Source: an uncultured bacterium (lineage in GTDB: Bacteria; Bacillota; Clostridia; Lachnospirales; Lachnospiraceae). Taken from it: DNA of 49,780 nucleotides. Shown piece by piece: positions 19,175-25,564 of this stretch. Position 1 is the first letter of the stretch; every line of letters starts with the position of its first letter. The translations under genes and the position numbers were made by a program. The notes under the pieces are model-generated. The model had not been told where the DNA came from and did no database searches. It saw nothing but the letters and a program-made list of their open reading frames with translations. The stretch is taken from NCBI GenBank assembly GCA_947651225.1, contig CANSYK010000021.1:1-49780 (forward strand), in the 5' to 3' direction.

Positions 19175-19475
19175 CCAAAAAAGTCCTTTTGCGTCATCTG
19201 CAAAAGGACGAATCAACTCGTGTTACCACCTTTTTTTCACACCCTGCTCACACAGAATGCCTTATCAGGATACCATTATATCCCTGCACGATAACGGGTG
19301 CATCACCGTCTGAGCCTAAGGAAACAATATAAACATAAAACTGCCAGATTGCAACCATTCAGCCCGCTGCTCCAGGATGTATTCATAACAGCTTCTGCCT
19401 GCGCCTCTCATCAACCGGCTACTTTCTGTCAGCGTTCCCTGTCACTACTTATTCCCTTCTCAGCATTTCACTATT
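19175..19475 (-). promoter_or_regulatory. T-box leader (tRNA-Tyr) of tyrS
   Basis: The T-box sequence AGGTGGTAACACGAG reads on the minus strand at 19231-19217. The terminator hairpin GTCCTTTTGC/GCAAAAGGAC at 19209-19183 is followed by six U. Stem I includes a GATGAGAG distal segment, and a UAC triplet at 19381-19379 lies 5' of the closing strand, fitting a tyrosine specifier codon. Uncharged tRNA-Tyr would favour the antiterminator and allow tyrS transcription. Confidence 0.9.
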
Positions 19476-19480
19476 GCCTT

Positions 19481-19509
19481 ATCTTATACGAAAATGTTGG
19501 TTTTGTCAA
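19481..19509 (-). promoter_or_regulatory. Promoter of the tyrS T-box transcript
   Basis: On the minus strand a consensus TTGACA (19509-19504) and TAAGAT (19486-19481) have an exact 17-base spacer. The -35 box overlaps the last codons of the Rpn-like gene that begins upstream. Confidence 0.7.
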
Positions 19510-20351
19510 CCAGCTGTTCGCTCCGCTTTCAATTTTTTTACTTCGTCAAGAGACAGCCCCGAAATATTTGCAATTTCTTCTAATGCATACTTTCCAGCCG
19601 ACAGCATTTTTTTTGCAGTATTTATTGCTCCCTCTTTTATCCCTTCTTTTATCCCTTCTTTTATCCCCTCTTTTAATGACTCATTTCTCATATCTTCCAT
19701 TATCCGGCACATTTCACTCACTCCTTTCGAATTTTCTTTCAGATATCTTGTACGGTCCGCCATCAATTCAAAATTCATATCCTCCGCTCTGGTACAGTTA
19801 AAATCATGCATAAGCTTTCCAATTGCAGAATCTCCACGATACTCCCCATTTACATAAAGGATATGCTCTCCATCTTCAAAAAATTTGCCGGTTGCCAAAT
19901 TAATCCGCTCAATTGGATACACTGGCTCATCCTGACCGTAAAAATCTTTCTCAATAATAAAGATTATGTAAGTGTCTGGTAATTCTTTAAATTCCTGCCC
20001 TGCATGAAGATTTTCTATATCCAATACACTGGCATGGTATCTTGCCCTATGCGGGTCTGCACCTTTATCCTGTCTTTGAATTTCCAAATCATATCTTTTC
20101 CCAGCAGAATCTTTTCCATATGCATCCAGACAGACAGATCGTGCCCCCGCCAGCCTTTTCATATCTTTCTGCGTTTCACAATTGGTAATGACCAAATCCT
20201 GTTTATCCGTGATAATACGCAACACAAATTCAGCCAGTGGAATGTTATCTTTAAAAAGGCAACGCATAAAATCATCATCAATTGGCCGCAAATTGCGCAA
20301 ACGCTGCAAATCTTCCTGATGTTTCTGTTCTGCTGCCGTCATTTCTCCCAC
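19506..20351 (-). CDS. Rpn/PD-(D/E)XK nuclease family protein, copy 1
   Basis: This belongs to the recombination-promoting nuclease / PDDEXK_2 putative transposase family (TIGR01784-like). It starts with the typical RPIDDDFMRCLF. The nuclease core has LDAYGKD followed by RYDLEIQRQ, giving D...ExQ metal ligands, then YHASVLD. Near the C-terminus a GIKEG unit is repeated three times (12-bp DNA repeats), the variable hinge of these proteins. It is 281 residues. The last residues (ERTAG) differ from copy 2 because the duplication ends there and read into the tyrS promoter. It is nearly identical to the next gene. Confidence 0.88.
   Translation of the reverse strand: MGEMTAAEQKHQEDLQRLRNLRPIDDDFMRCLFKDNIPLAEFVLRIITDKQDLVITNCETQKDMKRLAGARSVCLDAYGKDSAGKRYDLEIQRQDKGADPHRARYHASVLDIENLHAGQEFKELPDTYIIFIIEKDFYGQDEPVYPIERINLATGKFFEDGEHILYVNGEYRGDSAIGKLMHDFNCTRAEDMNFELMADRTRYLKENSKGVSEMCRIMEDMRNESLKEGIKEGIKEGIKEGAINTAKKMLSAGKYALEEIANISGLSLDEVKKLKAERTAG
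19630..19676. repeat. 12-bp tandem repeat encoding GIKEG units
   Basis: The unit TTCTTTTATCCC is repeated about 3.5 times, and again at 20610-20656 in copy 2. It is in frame and encodes repeated (E)GIKEG. Slippage would change the protein by four residues per unit without a frameshift. Confidence 0.75.
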
Positions 20352-20488
20352 CTGCTTTCTCTTTTGCCTTTATGCTTTTATGCTATCATGAACTTTTTGA
20401 TTTTACAAGCCAAGCACCAATAGCTCAGCTTTGAAGAATAAAAACTGTTACTCCCACATGGGCATAATCATTCCAGATACACTATTCC

Positions 20489-21331
20489 TCAAAATTGCCG
20501 CTCCGCTTTCAATTTTTTTACTTCGTCAAGAGACAGCCCCGAAATATTTGCAATTTCTTCTAATGCATACTTTCCAGCCGACAGCATTTTTTTTGCAGTA
20601 TTTATTGCTCCCTCTTTTATCCCTTCTTTTATCCCTTCTTTTATCCCCTCTTTTAATGACTCATTTCTCATATCTTCCATTATCCGGCACATTTCACTCA
20701 CTCCTTTCGAATTTTCTTTCAGATATCTTGTACGGTCCGCCATCAATTCAAAATTCATATCCTCCGCTCTGGTACAGTTAAAATCATGCATAAGCTTTCC
20801 AATTGCAGAATCTCCACGATACTCCCCATTTACATAAAGGATATGCTCTCCATCTTCAAAAAATTTGCCGGTTGCCAAATTAATCCGCTCAATTGGATAC
20901 ACTGGCTCATCCTGACCGTAAAAATCTTTCTCAATAATAAAGATTATGTAAGTGTCTGGTAATTCTTTAAATTCCTGCCCTGCATGAAGATTTTCTATAT
21001 CCAATACACTGGCATGGTATCTTGCCCTATGCGGGTCTGCACCTTTATCCTGTCTTTGAATTTCCAAATCATATCTTTTCCCAGCAGAATCTTTTCCATA
21101 TGCATCCAGACAGACAGATCGTGCCCCCGCCAGCCTTTTCATATCTTTCTGCGTTTCACAATTGGTAATGACCAAATCCTGTTTATCCGTGATAATACGC
21201 AACACAAATTCAGCCAGTGGAATGTTATCTTTAAAAAGGCAACGCATAAAATCATCATCAATTGGCCGCAAATTGCGCAAACGCTGCAAATCTTCCCGAT
21301 GTTTCTGTTCTGCTGCCGTCATTTCTCCCAC
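20489..21331 (-). CDS. Rpn/PD-(D/E)XK nuclease family protein, copy 2
   Basis: At 280 residues this is the twin of copy 1, differing at one internal residue (Arg for Gln at about residue 12) and at the very C-terminus (KAERQF). The same D...ExQ nuclease core and GIKEG hinge are present. Rpn proteins cleave DNA and promote RecA-independent recombination in E. coli; the role here is inferred only. It reads toward copy 1 on the same strand with a 137-bp gap in which I see no promoter. Confidence 0.88.
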   Translation of the reverse strand: MGEMTAAEQKHREDLQRLRNLRPIDDDFMRCLFKDNIPLAEFVLRIITDKQDLVITNCETQKDMKRLAGARSVCLDAYGKDSAGKRYDLEIQRQDKGADPHRARYHASVLDIENLHAGQEFKELPDTYIIFIIEKDFYGQDEPVYPIERINLATGKFFEDGEHILYVNGEYRGDSAIGKLMHDFNCTRAEDMNFELMADRTRYLKENSKGVSEMCRIMEDMRNESLKEGIKEGIKEGIKEGAINTAKKMLSAGKYALEEIANISGLSLDEVKKLKAERQF

Positions 21332-21402
21332 CTGCTTTCTCTTTTGTTTTCATATTTTCATACTATCATAAACCTTCTGGTTTTACAAGCCAGACGGGAT
21401 AG

Positions 21403-21438
21403 CCAGATGTTTTTTCGCATGATGTTTAGAATAGTAAC
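21403..21438. repeat. Partial copy of the GTTACTATTCACGG mini-element
   Basis: The stretch TTTTTCGCATGATGTTTAGA followed by ATAGTAAC equals the interior and end of the element at 46802-46857 (read in reverse), with a short deletion. It abuts the truncated 5' end of the Uma2-like pseudogene, so the element may mark the breakpoint. Confidence 0.6.
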
Positions 21439-21440
21439 GC

Positions 21441-21755
21441 CAACCTGATATTATGATTGTCTGTGATAAAAATAAACTGGATAAAAACCGATGTAATGGC
21501 GCCCCAGACTTTATCATTGAAATCACCCCGCCAGGAAACGCTGCAGATGATTATATCCGCAAACTGTATTGCTACAAAAATGCTGGTGTCCGTGAATAAT
21601 GGATTGTGGATTTCCGCCGCAAAACCATTATGGTAAATTACTTTGGGAAAAATTTGTTCAGCATACAGTATTCCTTTGACTCCACAATCAAAGTTAACAT
21701 CTATGATGATTTGAATATTAACTTTTCTGAAATTGCTGAATCGTTGAATGGATAA
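21441..21755 (+). pseudogene. Uma2-like (DUF820, PD-(D/E)XK) pseudogene
   Basis: One frame reads QPDIMIVCDKNKLD, CNGAPDFIIEI, DYIRKLYCYKNAGVRE and then WIVD, the unmistakable order of Uma2/DUF820 proteins. It has no start codon: homology begins right after the repeat fragment, with a stop three codons upstream. A TAA at 21597-21599 replaces the tyrosine usually found in the REYWIV motif. Downstream the frame is open to TAA at 21755. It is therefore 5'-truncated and interrupted, and should be inactive. Confidence 0.8.
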
Positions 21756-21820
21756 CAAAATGGTTATTAAGCCAAAAGTCAATTTCTATTAAATGTATTA
21801 TTTCCAAGTAATGGAAATAC

Positions 21821-21855
21821 CGCAAAAAATACAGTAAAGCTGTTATTTTTGCGGC
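21821..21855. terminator. Bidirectional terminator-like hairpin
   Basis: CCGCAAAAA (from 21821) pairs with TTTTTGCGG (to 21855), extended by CAG/CTG around a 4-nt loop. It lies downstream of the YvyF-like gene (minus) and of the pseudogene (plus), and the A/T-rich stem can serve both directions. Confidence 0.6.
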
Positions 21856-21943
21856 AGAAACCTTCGTAATTCCTTTTTATCTACAATCTTTCTTTTATTA
21901 AGAACAGGCTTTTCATCAGCAGATGTCACTCCAACAATAACCT

Positions 21944-22348
21944 TTAACGGCGTATAAACCTCATTCTTGGTGTATCTTTTTTTCTCTTTTTTCTTTTTTG
22001 TACTTTATTCATTCCCAATGCATCTCCCAATTCATTTAAAAGCTGTCTTTTACACATACTGCAATATCTTCCTGAATGAACAGTCTTACCACAGTTTTCA
22101 CAATAAAAATACGCATTTTCCTCATCTTCTACATGCAATCTTTCCTCTCTAATCCAATTTTCTATTTGTGACATCGTTACTTCACAATCTTCTGAAACCT
22201 GTTTCATTGTCACATTTTCATGCTCATCTATATAATTCCTAACCTCCTGAAATTTTGTTTCCTGCTTTTTCTTGCATTCAGGACAAAGAACCTCTCCTGC
22301 CAAATAATTAAACAGTCTCCTGCATCCACTGCACGCTCTTACTTCCAT
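21944..22348 (-). CDS. YvyF/TIGR03826-type flagellar zinc-ribbon protein
   Basis: The 134-residue protein has an N-terminal zinc ribbon (CSGCRRLFNYL...CPECKK), a MerR-like helical middle (VSEDCEVTMSQIENWIREERL), a second cysteine cluster (CENCGK...CSMCKR) and the terminal RMRF. This is the plan of YvyF, a flagellar operon protein often beside flgM/flagellin genes. The ATG at 22348 after GGGACAGG is preferred over a GTG at 22369. It follows the flagellin gene on the same strand. Downstream, another frame (ending near 21842) reads protein-like for about 35 residues (TPLKVIVGVTSADEKP), probably by chance or as decayed sequence. Confidence 0.82.
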   Translation of the reverse strand: MEVRACSGCRRLFNYLAGEVLCPECKKKQETKFQEVRNYIDEHENVTMKQVSEDCEVTMSQIENWIREERLHVEDEENAYFYCENCGKTVHSGRYCSMCKRQLLNELGDALGMNKVQKRKKRKKDTPRMRFIRR

Positions 22349-22449
22349 ACCTGTCCCTTTCTTATTCACAAGTCCACAAATTATTTCCTCTTAAATTAGA
22401 AACCATAAAAGCCCTTTCTGTCCATTTCTAAATTCCTTACAAATAATCT

Positions 22450-23196
22450 TTAACGCAGCAATTGCAAAATTCCTTCTGACATCTGATTTGCCTGTGCAAG
22501 CATGGAGATGCCAGCCTGTTCCAGAATATTATCTCTTGCCAGAGCAACCATTCCCACTGCCATATCCTCATCACGAATCCGTGATTCTGCGCTCTGCAAA
22601 TTTTCCGCAGCATTGATATCATTCAAATACGCATGATCCAATCGATTGGAAACTGCCCCAAGATAGGAACGGCTTTTTAAAAGAGAGGCAATTGCACGGT
22701 CTACCCTGAGTAATGTATCTGGCCCATAAGCATAAAATTCCTTTGATGTACCACCAACCATCTGCGTTACAGTATAAGTATAAGTTGCCGTTTTTGTTCC
22801 TGTTATAACTGTATAAGGCTGCGGTTCTCCATTTGCATCTGTTCTCCACTTTGTCTGAGTAATCATGGTTGTCATTGTTTTCTGAAACGTCGTCGTTTGC
22901 TCTGTACCACCTACATTGTCATTACGATATTTTCCATCTCCTATCTTCTCTGCGCCTGCCAATAGCCGCGGATCATATTCCTTATCAGGAGTAATAGAAC
23001 AATATCCATCTGGGAACACATTATAGTCTGCCATATTAATTGCCCCTAGTCTTGTATCTGGAAAATCAATCAAGACTCCCTGAAAAGAGTTTGCACCTGC
23101 CTGAATCCAATATCCCTCTTCTTCAACACATACCAGTTCAATCGGCTGATTTTCTACTTGAACTTGTGTCCTAAGCCTTAAAGTCACATCTTCCAA
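22450..23196 (-). CDS. Flagellin, C-terminal part (broken gene)
   Basis: This frame holds the C-terminal half of flagellin. The last 90 residues (SYLGAVSNRLDHAYLNDINAAENLQSAESRIRDEDMA..., written in parts: ENLQSAESRIRDEDMA and MLAQANQMSEGILQLL) are the conserved D1/D0 helices needed for filament assembly. A variable Thr-rich domain precedes them. It has no good start: the apparent TTG at 23196 lacks a ribosome-binding site, and family sequence continues from the upstream reading frame. It is the continuation of the N-terminal part with a one-base shift near 23190-23205, so no complete flagellin is made unless the shift is bypassed. Confidence 0.85.
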   Translation of the reverse strand: MEDVTLRLRTQVQVENQPIELVCVEEEGYWIQAGANSFQGVLIDFPDTRLGAINMADYNVFPDGYCSITPDKEYDPRLLAGAEKIGDGKYRNDNVGGTEQTTTFQKTMTTMITQTKWRTDANGEPQPYTVITGTKTATYTYTVTQMVGGTSKEFYAYGPDTLLRVDRAIASLLKSRSYLGAVSNRLDHAYLNDINAAENLQSAESRIRDEDMAVGMVALARDNILEQAGISMLAQANQMSEGILQLLR

Positions 23197-24422
23197 AACT
23201 TTTCCTGGTAATGCACTTGCCTGCGAACACCATCATCCCTGTAATCATAAAAAATAACCCTGTATGGATTATCTGCATCCTCCTTTGTTCTCACAAAATG
23301 TGTATTAAACGTCTTCTCTACCACTTTATCTACAATATCTGCTGCAATCGTTTTTGCAGCATTATTCACATACGTACTGTAACTTCCCCCAAGCTCTGCC
23401 TGTTCTGCAGGCGTCAAAGCATCAAATGCCGCCTCATCCTTCAACCTACCCACAGCCGTAATACAATCTTGCAGATTGATTACTTTGAAATCCGGGGTTC
23501 CGCGCTCCTTACTACGATCTTCATTATAAATTTCCTCTACCCTAATATTGCCTGCTTCAAAACATACTCCCTGTATTCTGTTACAGGTATAACATTCGTA
23601 TCCGATTCCTGTGCCAATTAACTCTCCAATATACTGCAATAAATCCTCTTTGGTCGTCAGATTGGCAATAGCCGAAAAATCTACTGTTGCAGTATAGTTA
23701 TCACTTAATTCAGGTGTCCATTCACCCTTATATATACCATCTGTTGCCGAATTATAATAATCCGGAGGCGGTACTGGTCCATATGAAAAAGGAGGATTTG
23801 CAGGATCTGTGCTGCCTTGGTTAAAAACCGTAAACTCTTTGTCTGTTGTAATCTGTTTATTATTGGCGCTGACATTCGGATTATTTACCGTTAACTGTTT
23901 ATCGTGTGTTGCCCATGCTGGAAATGTTCCCTGTGCATCTACATAATAAGTCTTCATGGAATATTTTGTAGATGGCTCAACTATCTCCGTTGTAACAATC
24001 TCTTTATCTCCCTGCAACACCTTAATTGTATTAAACTCTGTATCTGTTGCTATCCTATCAATCTCCTTTAACAGTTCATCCACTTCCATCTGGATTGCAA
24101 ACCGGTCGTCCTGTGTATTGGTATCATTATAGGATTGAACCGTCAATACCCGAATACGTTGCAAAATTGCTATCTGCTCACCAATGCCTCCTTCAGCTGT
24201 ATTAACCATACTGATTCCATCTGTGACATTTCGTGCACCCTGATTCAATCCACGAATCTGCGCCCTCATTACTTCTGAAATAGCTAAACCTGCAGCATCA
24301 TCTGCAGCACGATTAATTCTATATCCCGTTGAAAGCTTTTCTAACGCTGAAATTTTTGACTTATTGTTGATATTCAACTGACGTCCTGTAAAATTTGCTG
24401 ATAAGTTATGTTGTACAATCAT
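23184..24422 (-). CDS. Flagellin, N-terminal part (frameshifted gene)
   Basis: The conserved D0/D1 start is present: NLSAN, NKSKISALEKLSTGYRIN, DDAAGLAISE and LQRIRVLTVQ. In the last motif the glutamate of the usual TLR5-recognised LQRxREL is valine. A long variable domain follows. After residue 412 the frame meets TGA at 23184, while the neighbouring frame continues into the C-terminal half. One extra A or T in the AAAAGTTTT run at about 23198-23206 would restore a single flagellin of roughly 655 residues. The ATG at 24422 follows a strong CAAGGAGGG site. A sigma-D-type promoter lies upstream. Confidence 0.88.
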   Translation of the reverse strand: MIVQHNLSANFTGRQLNINNKSKISALEKLSTGYRINRAADDAAGLAISEVMRAQIRGLNQGARNVTDGISMVNTAEGGIGEQIAILQRIRVLTVQSYNDTNTQDDRFAIQMEVDELLKEIDRIATDTEFNTIKVLQGDKEIVTTEIVEPSTKYSMKTYYVDAQGTFPAWATHDKQLTVNNPNVSANNKQITTDKEFTVFNQGSTDPANPPFSYGPVPPPDYYNSATDGIYKGEWTPELSDNYTATVDFSAIANLTTKEDLLQYIGELIGTGIGYECYTCNRIQGVCFEAGNIRVEEIYNEDRSKERGTPDFKVINLQDCITAVGRLKDEAAFDALTPAEQAELGGSYSTYVNNAAKTIAADIVDKVVEKTFNTHFVRTKEDADNPYRVIFYDYRDDGVRRQVHYQEKFWKM

Positions 24423-24501
24423 AATATTATCCCTCCTTGGAAACTACCGTCCGATGTATGTGGTATAAAGGCCTGAACCCTGACCATTACAGAAAAATAT
24501 C

Positions 24502-24669
24502 CCTTATAAGTATATTTTTTGTCGAAATATACCCATAACGAATATATATCTTTATAGTTATCGGATCTTTCCCCAAAGAACTTTATACCTAATAAGTATA
24601 TTTTATACCGAAAAATGTGTTTATTTCACCACATATCACCCTATAATATACCTAATACGTTATATTATA
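24502..24669. promoter_or_regulatory. Spaced direct repeats in the flagellin/XRE intergenic region
   Basis: Three imperfect copies of CCTWATAAGTATATTTT occur at about 24502-24520, 24588-24606 and 24651-24669, with a weaker one near 24532-24548. They flank the sigma-D-type promoter. They could be operators for the divergent XRE regulator or AT-rich leader repeats; the sequence alone does not decide. Confidence 0.35.
24558..24585 (-). promoter_or_regulatory. Sigma-D (sigma-28) type promoter of flagellin
   Basis: On the minus strand TAAA (24585-24582), a 16-base spacer, and TCCGATAA (24565-24558) match the flagellar consensus TAAA-N15-GCCGATAA. The start would lie about 125 nt before the flagellin ATG, leaving a long leader. 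Confidence 0.75.
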
Positions 24670-24786
24670 CGCAATTTAATACACTGCTCTAAAATTAGCT
24701 GTTACTAATTTAAATTCTCATCTGACTGCAAATAATATTAACCAGATTCAAACTGGCATTACTAAACTGGATCATGGAGGGATTTG

Positions 24787-25185
24787 ATGGAAAAATATAA
24801 ACAGGAAATCGGTGCCCGTTTGAAACAGGCACGAAGGGAAAAAGATTTAACCCAGGAAAAATTTTCAGAAATGCTTGGCATATCGCAAAAACATTATAGT
24901 GAAGTAGAACGCGGACTTGCCGGTCTGTCTGTAAAACATTTAATACAAATCAGTGATATTCTGTCGATTAGCCTTGACTATTTATTAAAGGGGACTGAAT
25001 TCACTCCACTCCCCAGTCAAATTCAGACGAATGTACAACTCGAGGAAATCTTCTATTCCTCTTCGGAACACACCCAGCAGCAAATGCTCCAGCTTGTTAA
25101 AATCGCCTGGGAAATAGAACAATATACAAAAAAGCATGGAAGCAATGCATATCCTGTCACACAAAAAACTCTGTCTGACAATTAA
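24787..25185 (+). CDS. XRE-family HTH regulator (SinR-like layout)
   Basis: Of 132 residues, the first 66 form an XRE helix-turn-helix (EIGARLKQARREKDLTQEKFSEMLGISQKHYSEVE). The rest is helical and probably mediates dimers or partner binding, a layout like SinR. The ATG at 24787 after GGAGGG is preferred over TTG one codon earlier. It is divergent from flagellin and directly upstream of the exopolysaccharide operon, so control of either is plausible but unproven. Confidence 0.85.
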   Translation: MEKYKQEIGARLKQARREKDLTQEKFSEMLGISQKHYSEVERGLAGLSVKHLIQISDILSISLDYLLKGTEFTPLPSQIQTNVQLEEIFYSSSEHTQQQMLQLVKIAWEIEQYTKKHGSNAYPVTQKTLSDN

Positions 25186-25564
25186 ATTCTTTCACAGGCA
25201 ATTCCCCTATTATTCCTATAGCAGCTAAATATTACTTTTTTGTTTGCCTGAATCCTCACAGCCCATACCATCATATATTACAAACCATATAATGGTATGG
25301 GGTGTGAAACATATTACGGTTTTGGCATTATAATCTTTATCTACCGAGCCACCCACTAATATCGTTCTCTTTTAGTATCTATTTTCCTCCCTCCAGATAA
25401 TAGATATGCTTTGTCGAAGTATACATTAGTAAAAACAAACAATTTTTTTCTTCTATTGTGTTTTTTGTGTTCATTTTTCACAAAATATGGTATAATACAA
25501 GAGTTAAGAAAACAGGGATGTTATTGTCGGGGATTCTCCTGGCAGAGCAGAATGGAGTGGACAT
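25186..25564 (+). promoter_or_regulatory. Intergenic region upstream of the Pel-like operon
   Basis: About 380 bp without a gene. A perfect 9-bp stem CCATACCAT/ATGGTATGG (25263-25300) could end the XRE transcript. A second hairpin TATCTATT/AATAGATA lies at 25376-25406. A consensus TATAAT at 25491-25496 with a weak -35 is the best operon promoter, giving a leader of about 65 nt. I looked for the conserved core of c-di-GMP riboswitches and did not see it. Confidence 0.5.

Larger units (their letters stand above)
19519..21346. repeat. Tandem direct duplication of an Rpn-like gene (about 848 bp, 980-bp period)
   Basis: Bases 19519-20366 and 20499-21346 match base for base by eye, apart from one T/C difference near 20316/21296 that changes Gln to Arg. 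Beyond the 5' end, the next roughly 50 bp upstream of each gene are only about three-quarters alike, ending in a shared TTTTACAAGCCA. The copies are separated by 132 bp without a gene. Confidence 0.9.

Noticed and set aside
19630-19676. CRISPR-like short repeats
   Set aside because: The repeats are contiguous, 12 bp long and in frame within a gene; there are no spacers and no cas genes in the window.
21426-21782. 118-residue minus-strand frame
   Set aside because: The plus strand of the same region has clear Uma2 motifs, so the minus frame is a shadow.
21842-21943. Extension of the YvyF-like gene in another frame
   Set aside because: The RMRF terminus already matches the family end, so the protein-like sequence after it is more likely chance than a frameshifted tail.
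25186-25564. c-di-GMP riboswitch before the Pel-like operon
   Set aside because: The conserved core and tetraloop-receptor pattern were not seen; control more likely acts through the PelD-like protein.
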